Assembly: GCA_900450595.1 (NCBI GenBank) | Contig: UGGS01000001.1 | Location: 682,001-746,000, forward strand | Origin: [Flavobacterium] thermophilum | GTDB lineage: Bacteria > Bacillota > Bacilli > Bacillales > Anoxybacillaceae | Length of the DNA: 64,000 nt | Reading direction: 5' to 3' | Shown: one piece after another, positions 16,549 through 25,925 of the stretch | Position numbering within the stretch: position 1 is the first letter of the stretch | Layout: every line of letters begins with the position of its first letter | Translations under genes and position numbers: made by a program | The notes under the pieces: generated by a model | What the model saw: the letters and a program-made list of their open reading frames with translations, nothing else | What the model was told of the DNA's origin: nothing | Database searches by the model: none

Positions 16549-17993
16549 GAAAACGGCTGATTGCAACGAACGATCCGCACATTCAGGCGCTCGCCCGCAT
16601 TGTCGGCGAAACGGCAATTTTGTACCGGAAGGAAGATTTAATGGCGTACGACTGCGACGGATTTACCGTCCACCGCCATCTGCCAAGGGCGGTCGTATTC
16701 CCGAACAGCACGGAGCAAGTGGCGGCGGTCGTCAAGTACTGCCATGAGCATGACCTTCCGTTTCTCGCCCGCGGCGCCGGCACGGGGCTAAGCGGCGGGG
16801 CGATTCCGCTAAACGGCGAAGTCGTGATCAGCCTGACGCGGATGAAGCGGCTTTTGCACGTCGATTTGGAAAACCGGCGCGCCGTCGTCGAGCCGGGGTT
16901 CGTCAATTTAAAATTGACAAACTCGGTTGCCCACCGCGGCTACTACTATGCGCCCGATCCGTCAAGCCAATACTGCTGCACGATCGGCGGCAACGTCGCG
17001 GAAAACGCCGGCGGCGCCCATTGCTTGAAATATGGGGTGACGACGAACCATATTTTGGGGCTTGAAGTTGTCCTGCCGAACGGCGAAGTGATTGAAATCG
17101 GCGCAAACGGCGTCCCCGACCCGCCCGGCTACGATTTGCTCGGGTTGTTGACCGGATCGGAAGGAACGCTTGGCATCGTGACAAAAATCACCGTCCGTTT
17201 GTTGAAAAATCCCGAGGCCAAACAGACGGTGCTCGCCTATTTTGACGAAGTGGAAGATGCGAGCCAGACCGTCTCCGACATCATTTCCGCCGGGATTGTG
17301 CCGGCGGCGCTGGAGATGATGGACCAGACGGCCATCGAGGCGGTTGAAGCGGCCGCGTTTCCAGTCGGCCATCCGAAAGACATCGCCGCGCTGTTGCTCA
17401 TTGAAGTGGACGGCATTTCCGCCGGGATCGACGAACAAATCAACGATATTTTAACGATTTGCCGCCGCCACCATGTGCGCGAAGTGAAAGTCGCCCAGTC
17501 AGAGGAAGAGCGGGCGCGCTGGTGGGCGAACCGGAAAACCGGCTTTGGCGCCATGGGGGCGATTTCGCCGGATTATTTAGTGCAAGACGGCGTCATTCCG
17601 CGCAGCCGGCTGCCGGAAGTGTTGAACGAAATCGCCAACATCAGCCGCAAATACGGGCTTCGGATTGCGAATATTTTCCATGCTGGAGACGGCAATTTGC
17701 ACCCGCTTGTGTTGTTTGATGCGAGCAAGCCTGGGGAGACAGAGCGGGCGCTTGCCGCCGGAAGCGAATGCCTCAAGGCGTGTGCAGCGGTCGGCGGATC
17801 GATCACCGGCGAACATGGCGTTGGCATTGAGAAAAAAGAAGAGATGCGCTTCATCTTCACTGACGAGGAAATTTTGGCGCAAACGGCCATCCGCGACGTG
17901 TTTAACCCGAAAAACTTGCTCAACGCCGGCAAGCTGTTTCCGACGCCGGGGCGGTGCGTAGAGACAAAACGGATACCGTCCGCAGTAAAATGA
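16545..17993 (+). CDS. glcD: glycolate oxidase subunit GlcD
   Basis: A 482-residue FAD-linked oxidase. The FAD domain shows LPFLARGAGTGLSGGAIPL, TIGGNVAENAGGAHCLKYGVT and GLLTGSEGTLGIVTKITVRLL. The C-terminal domain has the metal/substrate His residues in IANIFHAGDGNLHPLVLFD and GGSITGEHGVGIEKKE, and ends RDVFNPKNLLNAGKLFP. This is the catalytic subunit for D-lactate/glycolate-type substrates. ATG 16545 overlaps the glcF stop. No clear terminator lies between it and the glcB promoter. Confidence 0.94.
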   Translation: MRKRLIATNDPHIQALARIVGETAILYRKEDLMAYDCDGFTVHRHLPRAVVFPNSTEQVAAVVKYCHEHDLPFLARGAGTGLSGGAIPLNGEVVISLTRMKRLLHVDLENRRAVVEPGFVNLKLTNSVAHRGYYYAPDPSSQYCCTIGGNVAENAGGAHCLKYGVTTNHILGLEVVLPNGEVIEIGANGVPDPPGYDLLGLLTGSEGTLGIVTKITVRLLKNPEAKQTVLAYFDEVEDASQTVSDIISAGIVPAALEMMDQTAIEAVEAAAFPVGHPKDIAALLLIEVDGISAGIDEQINDILTICRRHHVREVKVAQSEEERARWWANRKTGFGAMGAISPDYLVQDGVIPRSRLPEVLNEIANISRKYGLRIANIFHAGDGNLHPLVLFDASKPGETERALAAGSECLKACAAVGGSITGEHGVGIEKKEEMRFIFTDEEILAQTAIRDVFNPKNLLNAGKLFPTPGRCVETKRIPSAVK

Positions 17994-18010
17994 AAATTTT
18001 GCAAAAATGA

Positions 18011-18039
18011 TTGCCAGTCATTTCGTTTCATGGTATCAT
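18011..18039 (+). promoter_or_regulatory. sigma-A type promoter of glcB
   Basis: TTGCCA (18011-18016), 17-nt spacer, TATCAT (18034-18039). The operator palindrome begins about 11 nt past the expected start site. Confidence 0.65.
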
Positions 18040-18056
18040 CTTTTTAGATGAATTGA

Positions 18057-18082
18057 GAAACAGTGTTTCGTAATAAGAAACA
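18057..18082 (+). promoter_or_regulatory. palindromic operator of glcB
   Basis: GAAACAGTGTTTC (18057-18069) plus a third half-site GAAACA at 18077-18082. This is the same layout as before glcE, down to the 7-nt gap. Its place just downstream of the promoter fits repression by roadblock or occlusion. Confidence 0.75.
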
Positions 18083-18102
18083 AAAAGGGGGAGAACCGAA
18101 CG

Positions 18103-20286
18103 ATGGCTGATTACGTACAAGTCGGGACGATTCAAGTGGCGAAAGTGTTTTATGAGTTTGTCAACGAGGAGCTTCTGCCGAACAGCGGGTTGGATCAAGA
18201 CAAGTTTTGGCGCGATTTCGGCGCGCTCATCGCCGATTTGACGCCGCGCAACAAAGAGCTGCTGGCGCGCCGCGATGAGATCCAGCAACAATTGAATGAG
18301 TGGCATAAAGCGCACCGCGGCCGCTTCAATTTTGACGAGTATAAAGCGTTTTTAACCGAAATCGGCTATTTGGAGCCGGAAGTTGAGGACTTCGAAATTA
18401 CGACAGAAAATGTGGATGATGAAATTGCCGTGCAGGCCGGGCCGCAGCTCGTCGTGCCGCTCACAAACGCCCGTTATGCGCTGAACGCCGCCAATGCCCG
18501 CTGGGGCAGCTTATATGACGCGCTGTACGGCACTGACGCCATCAGCGAAGAAGACGGCGCCTCACGCGGTTCGTCGTACAACCCGGTGCGTGGGGCGAAA
18601 GTCATCGCCTACGGACGGCAGTTTTTGGATGAGGCGGTGCCACTTGCCGAATATTCCCATCAAGACGCAGTCCAATACGCGGTCGTGGACGGGCGGCTCG
18701 TCGTGACGGTTGAAGGAGGGGCGACGACAGGGCTGAAAGAGCCGGAAACATTCGTCGGCTTCCAAGGCGACCCGCAACATCCGACAGCGGTGTTGCTGAA
18801 GAACAATGGTCTTCACATTGAAATTCAAATCGACCGCGAGCATCCGGTCGGCAAAACGGACAAAGCCGGCATTAAAGACATTGTGCTCGAAGCGGCGGTC
18901 ACAACGATCATGGACGGCGAAGATTCGGTGGCGGCCGTTGATGCCGAAGACAAAGTGCTTGTCTACCGCAACTTGTTCGGCCTCATCAAAGGCGATTTGA
19001 CGGCGACGTTTGAGAAAAACGGCAAGCTGATGACGCGGGCGTTAAACCCGGATCGCGTCTATGAAATGCCGGATGGCGGAAAGCTTGTGCTGCCGGGCCG
19101 TTCGCTTATGTTCGTGCGCAACGTTGGGCACTTAATGACGAACAACGCGATTTTGCATGCGAATGGCGAAGAAGTGCATGAAGGGATCATCGATGCCGTC
19201 ATTACGAGCTTGATCATGAAACACTCGCTCATCGGCAATACGCGCTATTTGAACTCGCGCAAAGGCTCGATTTACATCGTCAAGCCGAAAATGCACGGAT
19301 CGGCGGAAGTGGCGTTTGCCAACGAGCTGTTTGACCGTGTCGAAGACATGCTCGGCCTCGAGCGGAATACGATTAAAATCGGCGTGATGGACGAGGAGCG
19401 CCGCACGTCGCTCAACTTGAAAAACTGCATCTACCAAGTGCGCGACCGCATCGTCTTCATCAACACCGGCTTCCTCGACCGGACGGGCGACGAGATTCAT
19501 ACATCGATGGAAGCGGGGCCGATGCTGCGCAAAAACGAGATGAAATCATCGACTTGGCTGCAGGCGTATGAAAAATCGAACGTCGCCGTTGGGCTTGCCG
19601 CCGGCTTCCGCGGCCGGGCGCAAATCGGCAAAGGGATGTGGGCGATGCCGGATTTGATGGCCGAAATGCTGAAGCAAAAAGGAGCGCAGCTCAAAGCAGG
19701 CGCCAATACGGCATGGGTGCCGTCGCCGACAGCGGCCACGCTCCATGCGCTTCATTACCATCAAGTGAACGTCTCCGCTGTGCAAAGCGAACTGGCGAAC
19801 GATCGGAACGATTATCGCGACGACATGTTGCAAATCCCGGTCGTTGACCATCCGCAATGGACAGCGGAAGAGATTCAAGAAGAGCTCGACAACAACTGCC
19901 AAAGCATTTTAGGCTATGTCGTCCGCTGGGTCGATCAAGGAATCGGCTGCTCGAAAGTGCCGGACATCCATAACATTGGGCTGATGGAAGACCGGGCGAC
20001 GCTCCGCATTTCGAGCCAAATTCTCGCCAACTGGCTCCACCATGGCATTTGCACGAAAGAGCAAGTGCTTGAAGCGCTTAAGCGAATGGCGAAAGTCGTC
20101 GACGAACAAAACGCCGGCGATCCGAACTATCGGCCGATGGCGCCGAACTACGATGATTCGGTGGCCTTCCAAGCGGCGTGCGACCTCGTGTTCCTCGGCT
20201 ATGAACAGCCAAACGGCTACACGGAGCCGATTTTGCACCGCCGCCGCCAAGAGGCAAAAGCAAAATTCGCGGCTGTGCAGCAATAA
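18103..20286 (+). CDS. glcB: malate synthase G
   Basis: This 727-residue enzyme is the length of the G isoform (AceB-type enzymes are ~530). It condenses glyoxylate with acetyl-CoA to malate. Visible landmarks are the N-terminal clasp, MVSLMKHSL-like [67 protein letters not shown], the catalytic region [24 protein letters not shown], and the C-terminal SCSK-type loop [29 protein letters not shown]. It is placed right after glcEFD and shares their operator, so it probably removes the glyoxylate made by glycolate oxidase. Confidence 0.95.
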   Translation: MADYVQVGTIQVAKVFYEFVNEELLPNSGLDQDKFWRDFGALIADLTPRNKELLARRDEIQQQLNEWHKAHRGRFNFDEYKAFLTEIGYLEPEVEDFEITTENVDDEIAVQAGPQLVVPLTNARYALNAANARWGSLYDALYGTDAISEEDGASRGSSYNPVRGAKVIAYGRQFLDEAVPLAEYSHQDAVQYAVVDGRLVVTVEGGATTGLKEPETFVGFQGDPQHPTAVLLKNNGLHIEIQIDREHPVGKTDKAGIKDIVLEAAVTTIMDGEDSVAAVDAEDKVLVYRNLFGLIKGDLTATFEKNGKLMTRALNPDRVYEMPDGGKLVLPGRSLMFVRNVGHLMTNNAILHANGEEVHEGIIDAVITSLIMKHSLIGNTRYLNSRKGSIYIVKPKMHGSAEVAFANELFDRVEDMLGLERNTIKIGVMDEERRTSLNLKNCIYQVRDRIVFINTGFLDRTGDEIHTSMEAGPMLRKNEMKSSTWLQAYEKSNVAVGLAAGFRGRAQIGKGMWAMPDLMAEMLKQKGAQLKAGANTAWVPSPTAATLHALHYHQVNVSAVQSELANDRNDYRDDMLQIPVVDHPQWTAEEIQEELDNNCQSILGYVVRWVDQGIGCSKVPDIHNIGLMEDRATLRISSQILANWLHHGICTKEQVLEALKRMAKVVDEQNAGDPNYRPMAPNYDDSVAFQAACDLVFLGYEQPNGYTEPILHRRRQEAKAKFAAVQQ

Positions 20287-20302
20287 GCAAACGCGGAATC
20301 GA

Positions 20303-20334
20303 GGGGCAAGGGCGGCATCGCCCTTGTTCCTTCC
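20303..20334 (+). terminator. likely terminator after glcB
   Basis: CAAGGGCG pairs with CGCCCTTG, followed by a T-rich but interrupted run. Confidence 0.55.
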
Positions 20335-20469
20335 TTATATAAATCAGAAAATTCAATAAATGGTAAGAAGGGAGGCCGCTCCTAGTTGCTACTGGCCGGT
20401 TGCGGAACCGAACGCAGCCAAAAAGGCGGCACGAGAAGACGAGCTCAGGTTAGTAGCCAGGAACTGGAT
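20335..20469 (+). other. long leader before the malic enzyme gene
   Basis: These 135 nt contain a GAAGGGAGG box, many G/C-rich short repeats, and an open frame in phase with malic enzyme from TTG 20386. No known riboswitch consensus was matched (T-box, purine, SAM, TPP, glycine, ykkC and c-di-GMP were considered). The gene's own ribosome-binding site (AGGA, 20460 region) is weak. Confidence 0.35.
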
Positions 20470-21687
20470 ATGGAACAGTTAAGGGAAAAAGCATTGCTTG
20501 TCCATCGGCAGGCAAAAGGAAAATTGTCCGTCGAGCTGAAAGTGCCGGTCGTGGATATGAATGACTTAAGCGTCATTTATTCGCCGGGTGTGGCAGAGCC
20601 GTGCAAAGAAATTTCCGCCAATGAAGAGGAGATTTATCATTACACGGTAAAAGGCAATTTCGTTGCCGTTGTCTCAAACGGCACCGCTGTGCTCGGGCTT
20701 GGCAATATCGGCGCGCGGGCAGCGCTTCCGGTGATGGAGGGGAAAGCCGCCTTGTTTAAAGCGTTCGCCGGCATTGACGCCGTGCCGCTTTGTCTCGACA
20801 CGGAAGACCCGGATGAGTTTGTCCAGGCCGTCAAACTGCTCGAACCGGCGTTTGGGGGCATCAATTTGGAAGATATCGCGGCGCCGGCCTGTTTTATGAT
20901 TGAGGAGCGGCTGCGCCAAGAAATGGCTATTCCGGTGTTCCATGATGATCAGCATGGCACAGCGATCGTCGTGGCTGCCGGGCTGACGAACGCGTTGAAA
21001 GTGGTCGGCAAGCGGCTCGCCGATTGCCGGATCGTCATCAACGGCGCCGGAGCGGCCGGGGTGGCGATTGCCAAGCTGCTGCTGTCAATGGGAGTCGGCG
21101 ACCTCATTATGTGCGACACGAAAGGGGCCATTTACGAAGGTCGTCCGCACGGCATGAACGCGCTAAAAGAAGACTTGGCGAAACAAACAAACAGGGAGCG
21201 CGCGGCCGGAACGCTCGCGGACGTGATCAAGGGCGCCGACGTATTTATCGGCGTTTCGGCTGCCGGCGCGTTGACGCCGGCGATGGTCCGGACAATGAAC
21301 CGCGGCGCGATCGTGTTTGCGCTCGCCAATCCGGTGCCGGAAATTATGCCGGATGAGGCAAAGGCCGCCGGCGCCGCCATCGTGGCAACCGGCCGGTCGG
21401 ATTTGCCGAACCAAGTGAACAATGTGCTCGCCTTCCCCGGCGTCTTCCGCGGCGCGCTCGATGTGCGGGCGCGAGAAATCAATGAGGCGATGAAAATAGC
21501 GGCGGCCGACGCCATCGCCGGGCTCATCCAGCCGGAAGAGTTAACCGAGGAGTACGTCATTCCCAACCCGTTTGATCAGCGCGTCGTCGCAGCGGTCGCT
21601 TCCGCCGTCGCCCGCGCAGCGATGGAAACCGGGGTGGCGCGGAACATTGCGAAGCATGAGGAGAAAAATCGCGTCAGAGAGGGGTAA
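20470..21687 (+). CDS. malic enzyme (NAD(P)-dependent, small bacterial type)
   Basis: A 405-residue malic enzyme similar in length to B. subtilis YtsJ. The N-terminal domain has AKGKLSVELKVPV and SVIYSPGVAEPCKEI. The catalytic part has NLEDIAAPACFMIEERLRQ and VFHDDQHGTAIVVAAGLTNAL. The nucleotide-binding fold is IVINGAGAAGVAIAKLLL followed by MCDTKGAIYEGR. It decarboxylates malate to pyruvate, a plausible exit for malate made by glcB. MEQLREKALLVHRQ at 20470 fits family N-termini; the in-frame extension from 20386 (with a chance LLAGCG lipobox look-alike) does not. Confidence 0.9.
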   Translation: MEQLREKALLVHRQAKGKLSVELKVPVVDMNDLSVIYSPGVAEPCKEISANEEEIYHYTVKGNFVAVVSNGTAVLGLGNIGARAALPVMEGKAALFKAFAGIDAVPLCLDTEDPDEFVQAVKLLEPAFGGINLEDIAAPACFMIEERLRQEMAIPVFHDDQHGTAIVVAAGLTNALKVVGKRLADCRIVINGAGAAGVAIAKLLLSMGVGDLIMCDTKGAIYEGRPHGMNALKEDLAKQTNRERAAGTLADVIKGADVFIGVSAAGALTPAMVRTMNRGAIVFALANPVPEIMPDEAKAAGAAIVATGRSDLPNQVNNVLAFPGVFRGALDVRAREINEAMKIAAADAIAGLIQPEELTEEYVIPNPFDQRVVAAVASAVARAAMETGVARNIAKHEEKNRVREG

Positions 21688-21694
21688 CTTGTCG

Positions 21695-22477
21695 ATGAAA
21701 TTTGCTCGTTTTTTCGCTGATGGGACCGTTCGCGCCGGCGTAGTGAGCGGCGCGGTCATCCGCGAAATCGAAGGTGATGTGTTTGGTGATTGGGACTATA
21801 CGGGAAGCGTGTTTCGCTGCGACGACGTTGCATTCGCAGCGCCGCTTGTGCCGCGCCATGTGATCGGCATCGGCGCCAACTATGTGGCGTCAAGCGAGCA
21901 GCGGCCGGCGGAGCTTCCGGACATCCCTGTCTTTTTCTTTAAACCGTCCTCATCGGTCATCGGCCCGGAAGCGGATATCGTCATTCCTGCCGGCGTGCGC
22001 GAGGTCAAATTTGAATCGGAACTGGCTGTTGTCATCGGCAAACAGGCGAAATGCGTGAGCGAAGAAGATGTCTGGGCGCATATTTTCGGCTATACGGTCG
22101 CCAATGACGTCACCGCGCCGCAATTTTTCCATCCTGATGGGCATTGGACGGTCGGAAAATCGTTTGATACGTTCACGCCGCTCGGCCCGGTCATTGAAAC
22201 GGAGCTTGACCCGCTGGCGGTGTCGGTGAAAGCGCGCGTAAACGGCGTCGAAAAACAAAACAGCCCGACAGAGCTCATGATCGTTTCGATCAGCAAAATG
22301 ATCTCCTATTTGTCCCATGTCATGACGCTGCAGCCGGGCGATGTCATTTTAACCGGAAGCCCGGTCGGCGCCGAGCTGGTCGGCCCGGGAACAGTCATTG
22401 AGTGTGAAGTGGACGGCATCGGCACGCTCCGCAATACGTTCGTCGCCGCCAAAGCGCCGGCTGTTTCCGCTTCGTAA
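21695..22477 (+). CDS. fumarylacetoacetate hydrolase (FAH) family protein
   Basis: A 260-residue FAH-fold protein, 7 nt after malic enzyme and probably in its operon. The metal-binding acids are seen in VKFESELAVVIGKQ (E-x-E) and YTVANDVTAPQFF (D), with further family motifs GIGANYVASSEQ, FFFKPSSSVIGP, VGKSFDTFTPLGPVI and MTLQPGDVILTGSPVG. Members include oxaloacetate decarboxylases, acylpyruvases and 2-hydroxyhepta-2,4-diene-1,7-dioate isomerases. In this setting an oxaloacetate/acylpyruvate-type activity is attractive but unproven. The start follows AGAGAGGGG. Confidence 0.85.
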   Translation: MKFARFFADGTVRAGVVSGAVIREIEGDVFGDWDYTGSVFRCDDVAFAAPLVPRHVIGIGANYVASSEQRPAELPDIPVFFFKPSSSVIGPEADIVIPAGVREVKFESELAVVIGKQAKCVSEEDVWAHIFGYTVANDVTAPQFFHPDGHWTVGKSFDTFTPLGPVIETELDPLAVSVKARVNGVEKQNSPTELMIVSISKMISYLSHVMTLQPGDVILTGSPVGAELVGPGTVIECEVDGIGTLRNTFVAAKAPAVSAS

Positions 22478-22561
22478 AGATGAGGGTTTGCTGCCAGCGA
22501 AGGGGGCGCGCATGCCCCATTGCTGCCGGACGGTGCGTTTGCGGGATTCGGTTTTGCCTGC

Positions 22562-22590
22562 CTGCAAACGCTCGGTCGTTCGTGTATAAT
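22562..22590 (+). promoter_or_regulatory. promoter of the IclR regulator gene
   Basis: CTGCAA (22562-22567), 17-nt spacer, TATAAT (22585-22590). No copy of the GAAACA palindrome was seen here, so autoregulation through that site is not suggested. Confidence 0.6.
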
Positions 22591-22623
22591 AGCGGGCGGA
22601 GAGAACAAATTGAGGTGAAGGCA

Positions 22624-23409
22624 ATGGAAAAAGAAAATATAGTGAAATCTGTAAGTCGGGCGTTGCAAATTATTGACATCGTCAGTGCGAAAAAAGACGG
22701 GCTAGGCGTGACGGAAATCGCGAAACAAATGGACATTAACAAAAGTTCCGTCTACCGCATTTTAACGACGCTCGCCCAATACGGCTACATCGAGCAGCAT
22801 CCGGAAACAGAGCGGTACAAGCTTGGCTACAAGTTTTTGGAAATCAGCTCGAAACTGCTTGACTCGATTGATTTGCGCCAAGAGGCGAAGCCATATTTGC
22901 GCGAGCTCGAAAAAGAAACGAACGAGGTCATCCACCTCGTCGTCTATGATCAAGGGGAAGTCATTTATATTGAAAAATTGGAAGGAACGGAGACGCTGCG
23001 CATGCACTCCAAAGTCGGCAAGCGGGCTCCGATGCATTGCACGGCCGTTGGCAAGGCGATTTTAGCCAGCTTGCCGCCGGCTGTCGCCGCCGAGATCATC
23101 GACCGGAAAGGGTTGCCCAGACATACCGATTGGACGATCACCGACCGCGAGGCGTTTTTCCGCGAGCTTGACACCATTCGGCAAAACGGATATGCGCTTG
23201 ACTTGGAAGAAAACGAGTACGGTATCCGATGTGTTGCCGTTCCGATTTTTGACTATACTGGCGGCGTCGTCGCGGCGATCAGCGTTTCCGGCCCGACGAT
23301 CCGCATGACGGATGACCGCATCATGAGGCTTGCTGCGCGCATGCGCCAAATCGGCAAAGAACTCTCCGCCCGGCTCGGCCATCGGCCGATTCATTCCGTC
23401 CAGCCGTAA
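22624..23409 (+). CDS. IclR-family transcriptional regulator
   Basis: A 261-residue regulator. Residues 1-70 form the winged helix (SVSRALQIIDIVSAKKDGLGVTEIAKQMDINKSSVYRILTTLAQYGYI). Residues ~80-255 form the GAF-like effector domain with IHLVVYDQGEVIYIEKLEG, MHCTAVGKAILASL and GIRCVAVPIFDYTGGVVAAISVSGP. IclR proteins bind small acids and commonly control glyoxylate and aromatic pathways. As the only regulator in the block, it is the best candidate for the operators at 13825 and 18057. The ATG at 22624 follows TTGAGGTGAAGGCA. Confidence 0.92.
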   Translation: MEKENIVKSVSRALQIIDIVSAKKDGLGVTEIAKQMDINKSSVYRILTTLAQYGYIEQHPETERYKLGYKFLEISSKLLDSIDLRQEAKPYLRELEKETNEVIHLVVYDQGEVIYIEKLEGTETLRMHSKVGKRAPMHCTAVGKAILASLPPAVAAEIIDRKGLPRHTDWTITDREAFFRELDTIRQNGYALDLEENEYGIRCVAVPIFDYTGGVVAAISVSGPTIRMTDDRIMRLAARMRQIGKELSARLGHRPIHSVQP

Positions 23410-23426
23410 CGGCTGGGCGTTTTGTT
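23400..23426 (+). terminator. intrinsic terminator after the iclR-type gene
   Basis: CCAGCCGT-A-ACGGCTGG, then GCGTTTTG. Its first arm lies in the last codons of the gene. Confidence 0.7.
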
Positions 23427-23581
23427 TTGCGGCGCGAACGGCCGGCGGGGCATGGCGGACGGAAGGGCATGCAGCCGAGCCGTGTTGCGCTTCGCTTCCC
23501 GAAAGCCGCCCGCTTTTCGCCGCGTTTTGCTAGTGCAAACGGCAATGATGCATGTAAAATAGAAACGAGGTGATTGGCAAC

Positions 23582-25858
23582 GTGAACAAACAGACGCTTT
23601 CCGAGTGGATCGAACAGCTTCGCCAGGACCCGAACGTCGTTCATTGGCATGAAATTGAGCCGAAAGAAGCCGACACAGTTCCGTTTCCGACCGAATTGAA
23701 TCCGCGGCTGCGCGCGGCGCTTGAAGCGCGCGGCATCGCCTCGCTTTACACGCACCAGGCGTCAGCGTATGAGGCGGTGCGAAGCGGGCGGAACGTCGTC
23801 GCGGTGACGCCGACGGCATCCGGCAAAACGCTCTGCTACAATTTGCCTGTGCTGCAAGCGATCGCGGAGGCGCCGGAAAGCCGCGCTCTTTACTTGTTTC
23901 CGACCAAGGCGCTCGCCCAAGATCAAAAAAACGAATTACATGAAATCATCGCCGAGATGGGAACGCCGATTTACAGCTATACATACGACGGCGATACGGT
24001 GCCGGCGCTGCGGCAAAAAATCCGCCAGGCCGGCCATATTGTCATCACCAACCCGGACATGCTCCATACCGCCATTTTGCCGCACCATACGAAATGGATG
24101 TCGCTGTTTGAACAGTTGCGCTACGTCGTCATCGACGAACTGCATACATACCGCGGCGTGTTCGGCAGCCATGTCGCGAACGTCATCCGCCGCCTAAAGC
24201 GGATTTGCGCCTTTTACGGCAGCCGGCCGGCATTTATTTGCACCTCGGCGACGATCGCCAATCCGCAGGAGTTGGCTGAGCGGCTGATTGGCGAACCGGT
24301 GGCGCTGATTGACAACAACGGGGCGCCGCGCGGACGGAAACATATCGTGTTTTACAATCCGCCGGTCGTCGAGCGGACGATGAACGTCCGTCAAAGTGCG
24401 ACGAAAACGGCGGTCGAACTGGCGCGGCAGCTTTTACGCAACCACATTCCGACGATTGTGTTCGCCCGCAGCCGCGTCCGCGCCGAACTTATCTTAAGCC
24501 ATTTGCAGGCGGCGGTGAAGGGGCGGATTGGGGAAACGATGGTCCGCGGCTACCGCGGCGGCTACTTGCCGAACGAACGGCGCGCGATTGAAAAGGGGCT
24601 GCGCAGCGGGGACATTATCGGGGTGGTCAGCACAAACGCGCTCGAGCTTGGCGTTGATATCGGCCAGCTGCAGGCGTGCATTCTCGCTGGCTACCCAGGA
24701 ACGATTGCCAGCACGTGGCAGCAAGCCGGCCGCGCCGGCCGCCGCCATGGCGATTCGCTCGTGATTATGGTGGCCGGTTCAAGTCCGCTTGACCAGTACA
24801 TCGCCGCCCATCCGGAATACTTCTTCGCCCGCTCGCCGGAAACAGCCCGCATCAATCCGGATAATATGCTCATTTTAGTCGACCATCTTAAATGCGCCGC
24901 GTACGAGCTTCCGTTTCGGCGCGGCGAGACGTTTGGCGGAGTCGAGGTCGAAGAAGTGCTCGATTTTTTGGCTGAGCAGGGGGTGCTTTATGAGCGCGGC
25001 GGCCGCTGGCATTGGATGAGCGAAGCGTTTCCGGCGCAAAACATTAGTTTGCGCTCTGCGGCGCAGGAAAATGTCGTCATTATCGATGTTTCTGACACCG
25101 CCCGCCATCGTGTCATCGGTGAGATGGATCGCTTCAGCGCGATGACGCTGCTCCATGAAGAAGCGATCTATTTGCACGAAGGGACGCAATACCAAGTTGA
25201 GCAGCTTGATTGGGAGGAGAAAAAAGCGTACGTCCGTCAAGTGGATGTCGAATATTTCACCGATGCCAATCTGGCCGTGCAGCTTGAAGTGCTGTCTGAA
25301 GACCGTACTGCCGAACGAGGAGCGATGGCCGTCAAGTACGGCGATGTATCGGTCCGGGCGATGGCGACGATGTTTAAAAAGTTGAAACTGTCGACGTTTG
25401 AAAACATCGGATCAGGGCCGATCCGCCTGCCGGAAGAAACGCTTCATACGTCGGCGGCATGGCTCGAATGGATGGAAGTGCCGCCGCGGTTTTCCCCGGC
25501 GTTGTTTGAGCACATTCTGGTGGGCATCGCCAACGTGCTTGGCCATCTCGTGCCGATGTTTGTCATGTGCGACCGCTCGGATATTCATGTTGTGCCGCAG
25601 CTGAAGGCGCCGCACTCCGGACGGCCGACCATTTTCCTTTATGACCGCTATCCGGGCGGCATCGGTTTATCGGAAGCGCTGTTTGAGCGGTATGAACAAA
25701 TGCTGGCGAAAGTGAAAGAGTGGGTGGAGCGCTGTCCGTGTGCGGATGGCTGTCCATCGTGCATCGGTGCTCTTGATGCGGCAGGGATGCCGGTCAAGCA
25801 TGAATTGGTGCAGTTTTTAGCTGAACAACTCGCTGTGCGGAGCGGTTCCTCGGCTTAG
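23582..25858 (+). CDS. mrfA: DEAD/DEAH-box DNA helicase MrfA (YprA)
   Basis: A 758-residue SF2 helicase. It shows Q-motif-like YTHQASAYEAV, Walker A TPTASGKTLCYNLP, motif Ia FPTKALAQDQ, DEAH-type box VIDELHTYRG, SAT TSATIANP, and motif VI QQAGRAGRRHGDS. The C-terminal DUF1998 (MZB) zinc site is CPCADGCPSC. In B. subtilis MrfA works with MrfB in a UvrA-independent pathway that repairs mitomycin C damage. The GTG start at 23582 lies after GAGGTGATT. yprB follows after 67 nt, as in Bacillus. Confidence 0.95.
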   Translation: MNKQTLSEWIEQLRQDPNVVHWHEIEPKEADTVPFPTELNPRLRAALEARGIASLYTHQASAYEAVRSGRNVVAVTPTASGKTLCYNLPVLQAIAEAPESRALYLFPTKALAQDQKNELHEIIAEMGTPIYSYTYDGDTVPALRQKIRQAGHIVITNPDMLHTAILPHHTKWMSLFEQLRYVVIDELHTYRGVFGSHVANVIRRLKRICAFYGSRPAFICTSATIANPQELAERLIGEPVALIDNNGAPRGRKHIVFYNPPVVERTMNVRQSATKTAVELARQLLRNHIPTIVFARSRVRAELILSHLQAAVKGRIGETMVRGYRGGYLPNERRAIEKGLRSGDIIGVVSTNALELGVDIGQLQACILAGYPGTIASTWQQAGRAGRRHGDSLVIMVAGSSPLDQYIAAHPEYFFARSPETARINPDNMLILVDHLKCAAYELPFRRGETFGGVEVEEVLDFLAEQGVLYERGGRWHWMSEAFPAQNISLRSAAQENVVIIDVSDTARHRVIGEMDRFSAMTLLHEEAIYLHEGTQYQVEQLDWEEKKAYVRQVDVEYFTDANLAVQLEVLSEDRTAERGAMAVKYGDVSVRAMATMFKKLKLSTFENIGSGPIRLPEETLHTSAAWLEWMEVPPRFSPALFEHILVGIANVLGHLVPMFVMCDRSDIHVVPQLKAPHSGRPTIFLYDRYPGGIGLSEALFERYEQMLAKVKEWVERCPCADGCPSCIGALDAAGMPVKHELVQFLAEQLAVRSGSSA

Positions 25859-25925
25859 CGCCAACCGCGCCCTGCGGCGCAGCTTCCCGGTCATCGAGAC
25901 TGGACGGAAAGGAAGGGCGAGACGG

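Noticed and set aside
15583..16617. 344-residue minus-strand ORF opposite glcF
   Set aside because: Mirror frame of a GC-rich gene with strong codon bias; His/Arg-rich translation without motifs.
20386..20469. Lipoprotein-like N-terminus (LLAGCG) for malic enzyme
   Set aside because: Too short a hydrophobic stretch, no transport logic for a cytosolic NAD(P) enzyme, and the family starts at 20470.
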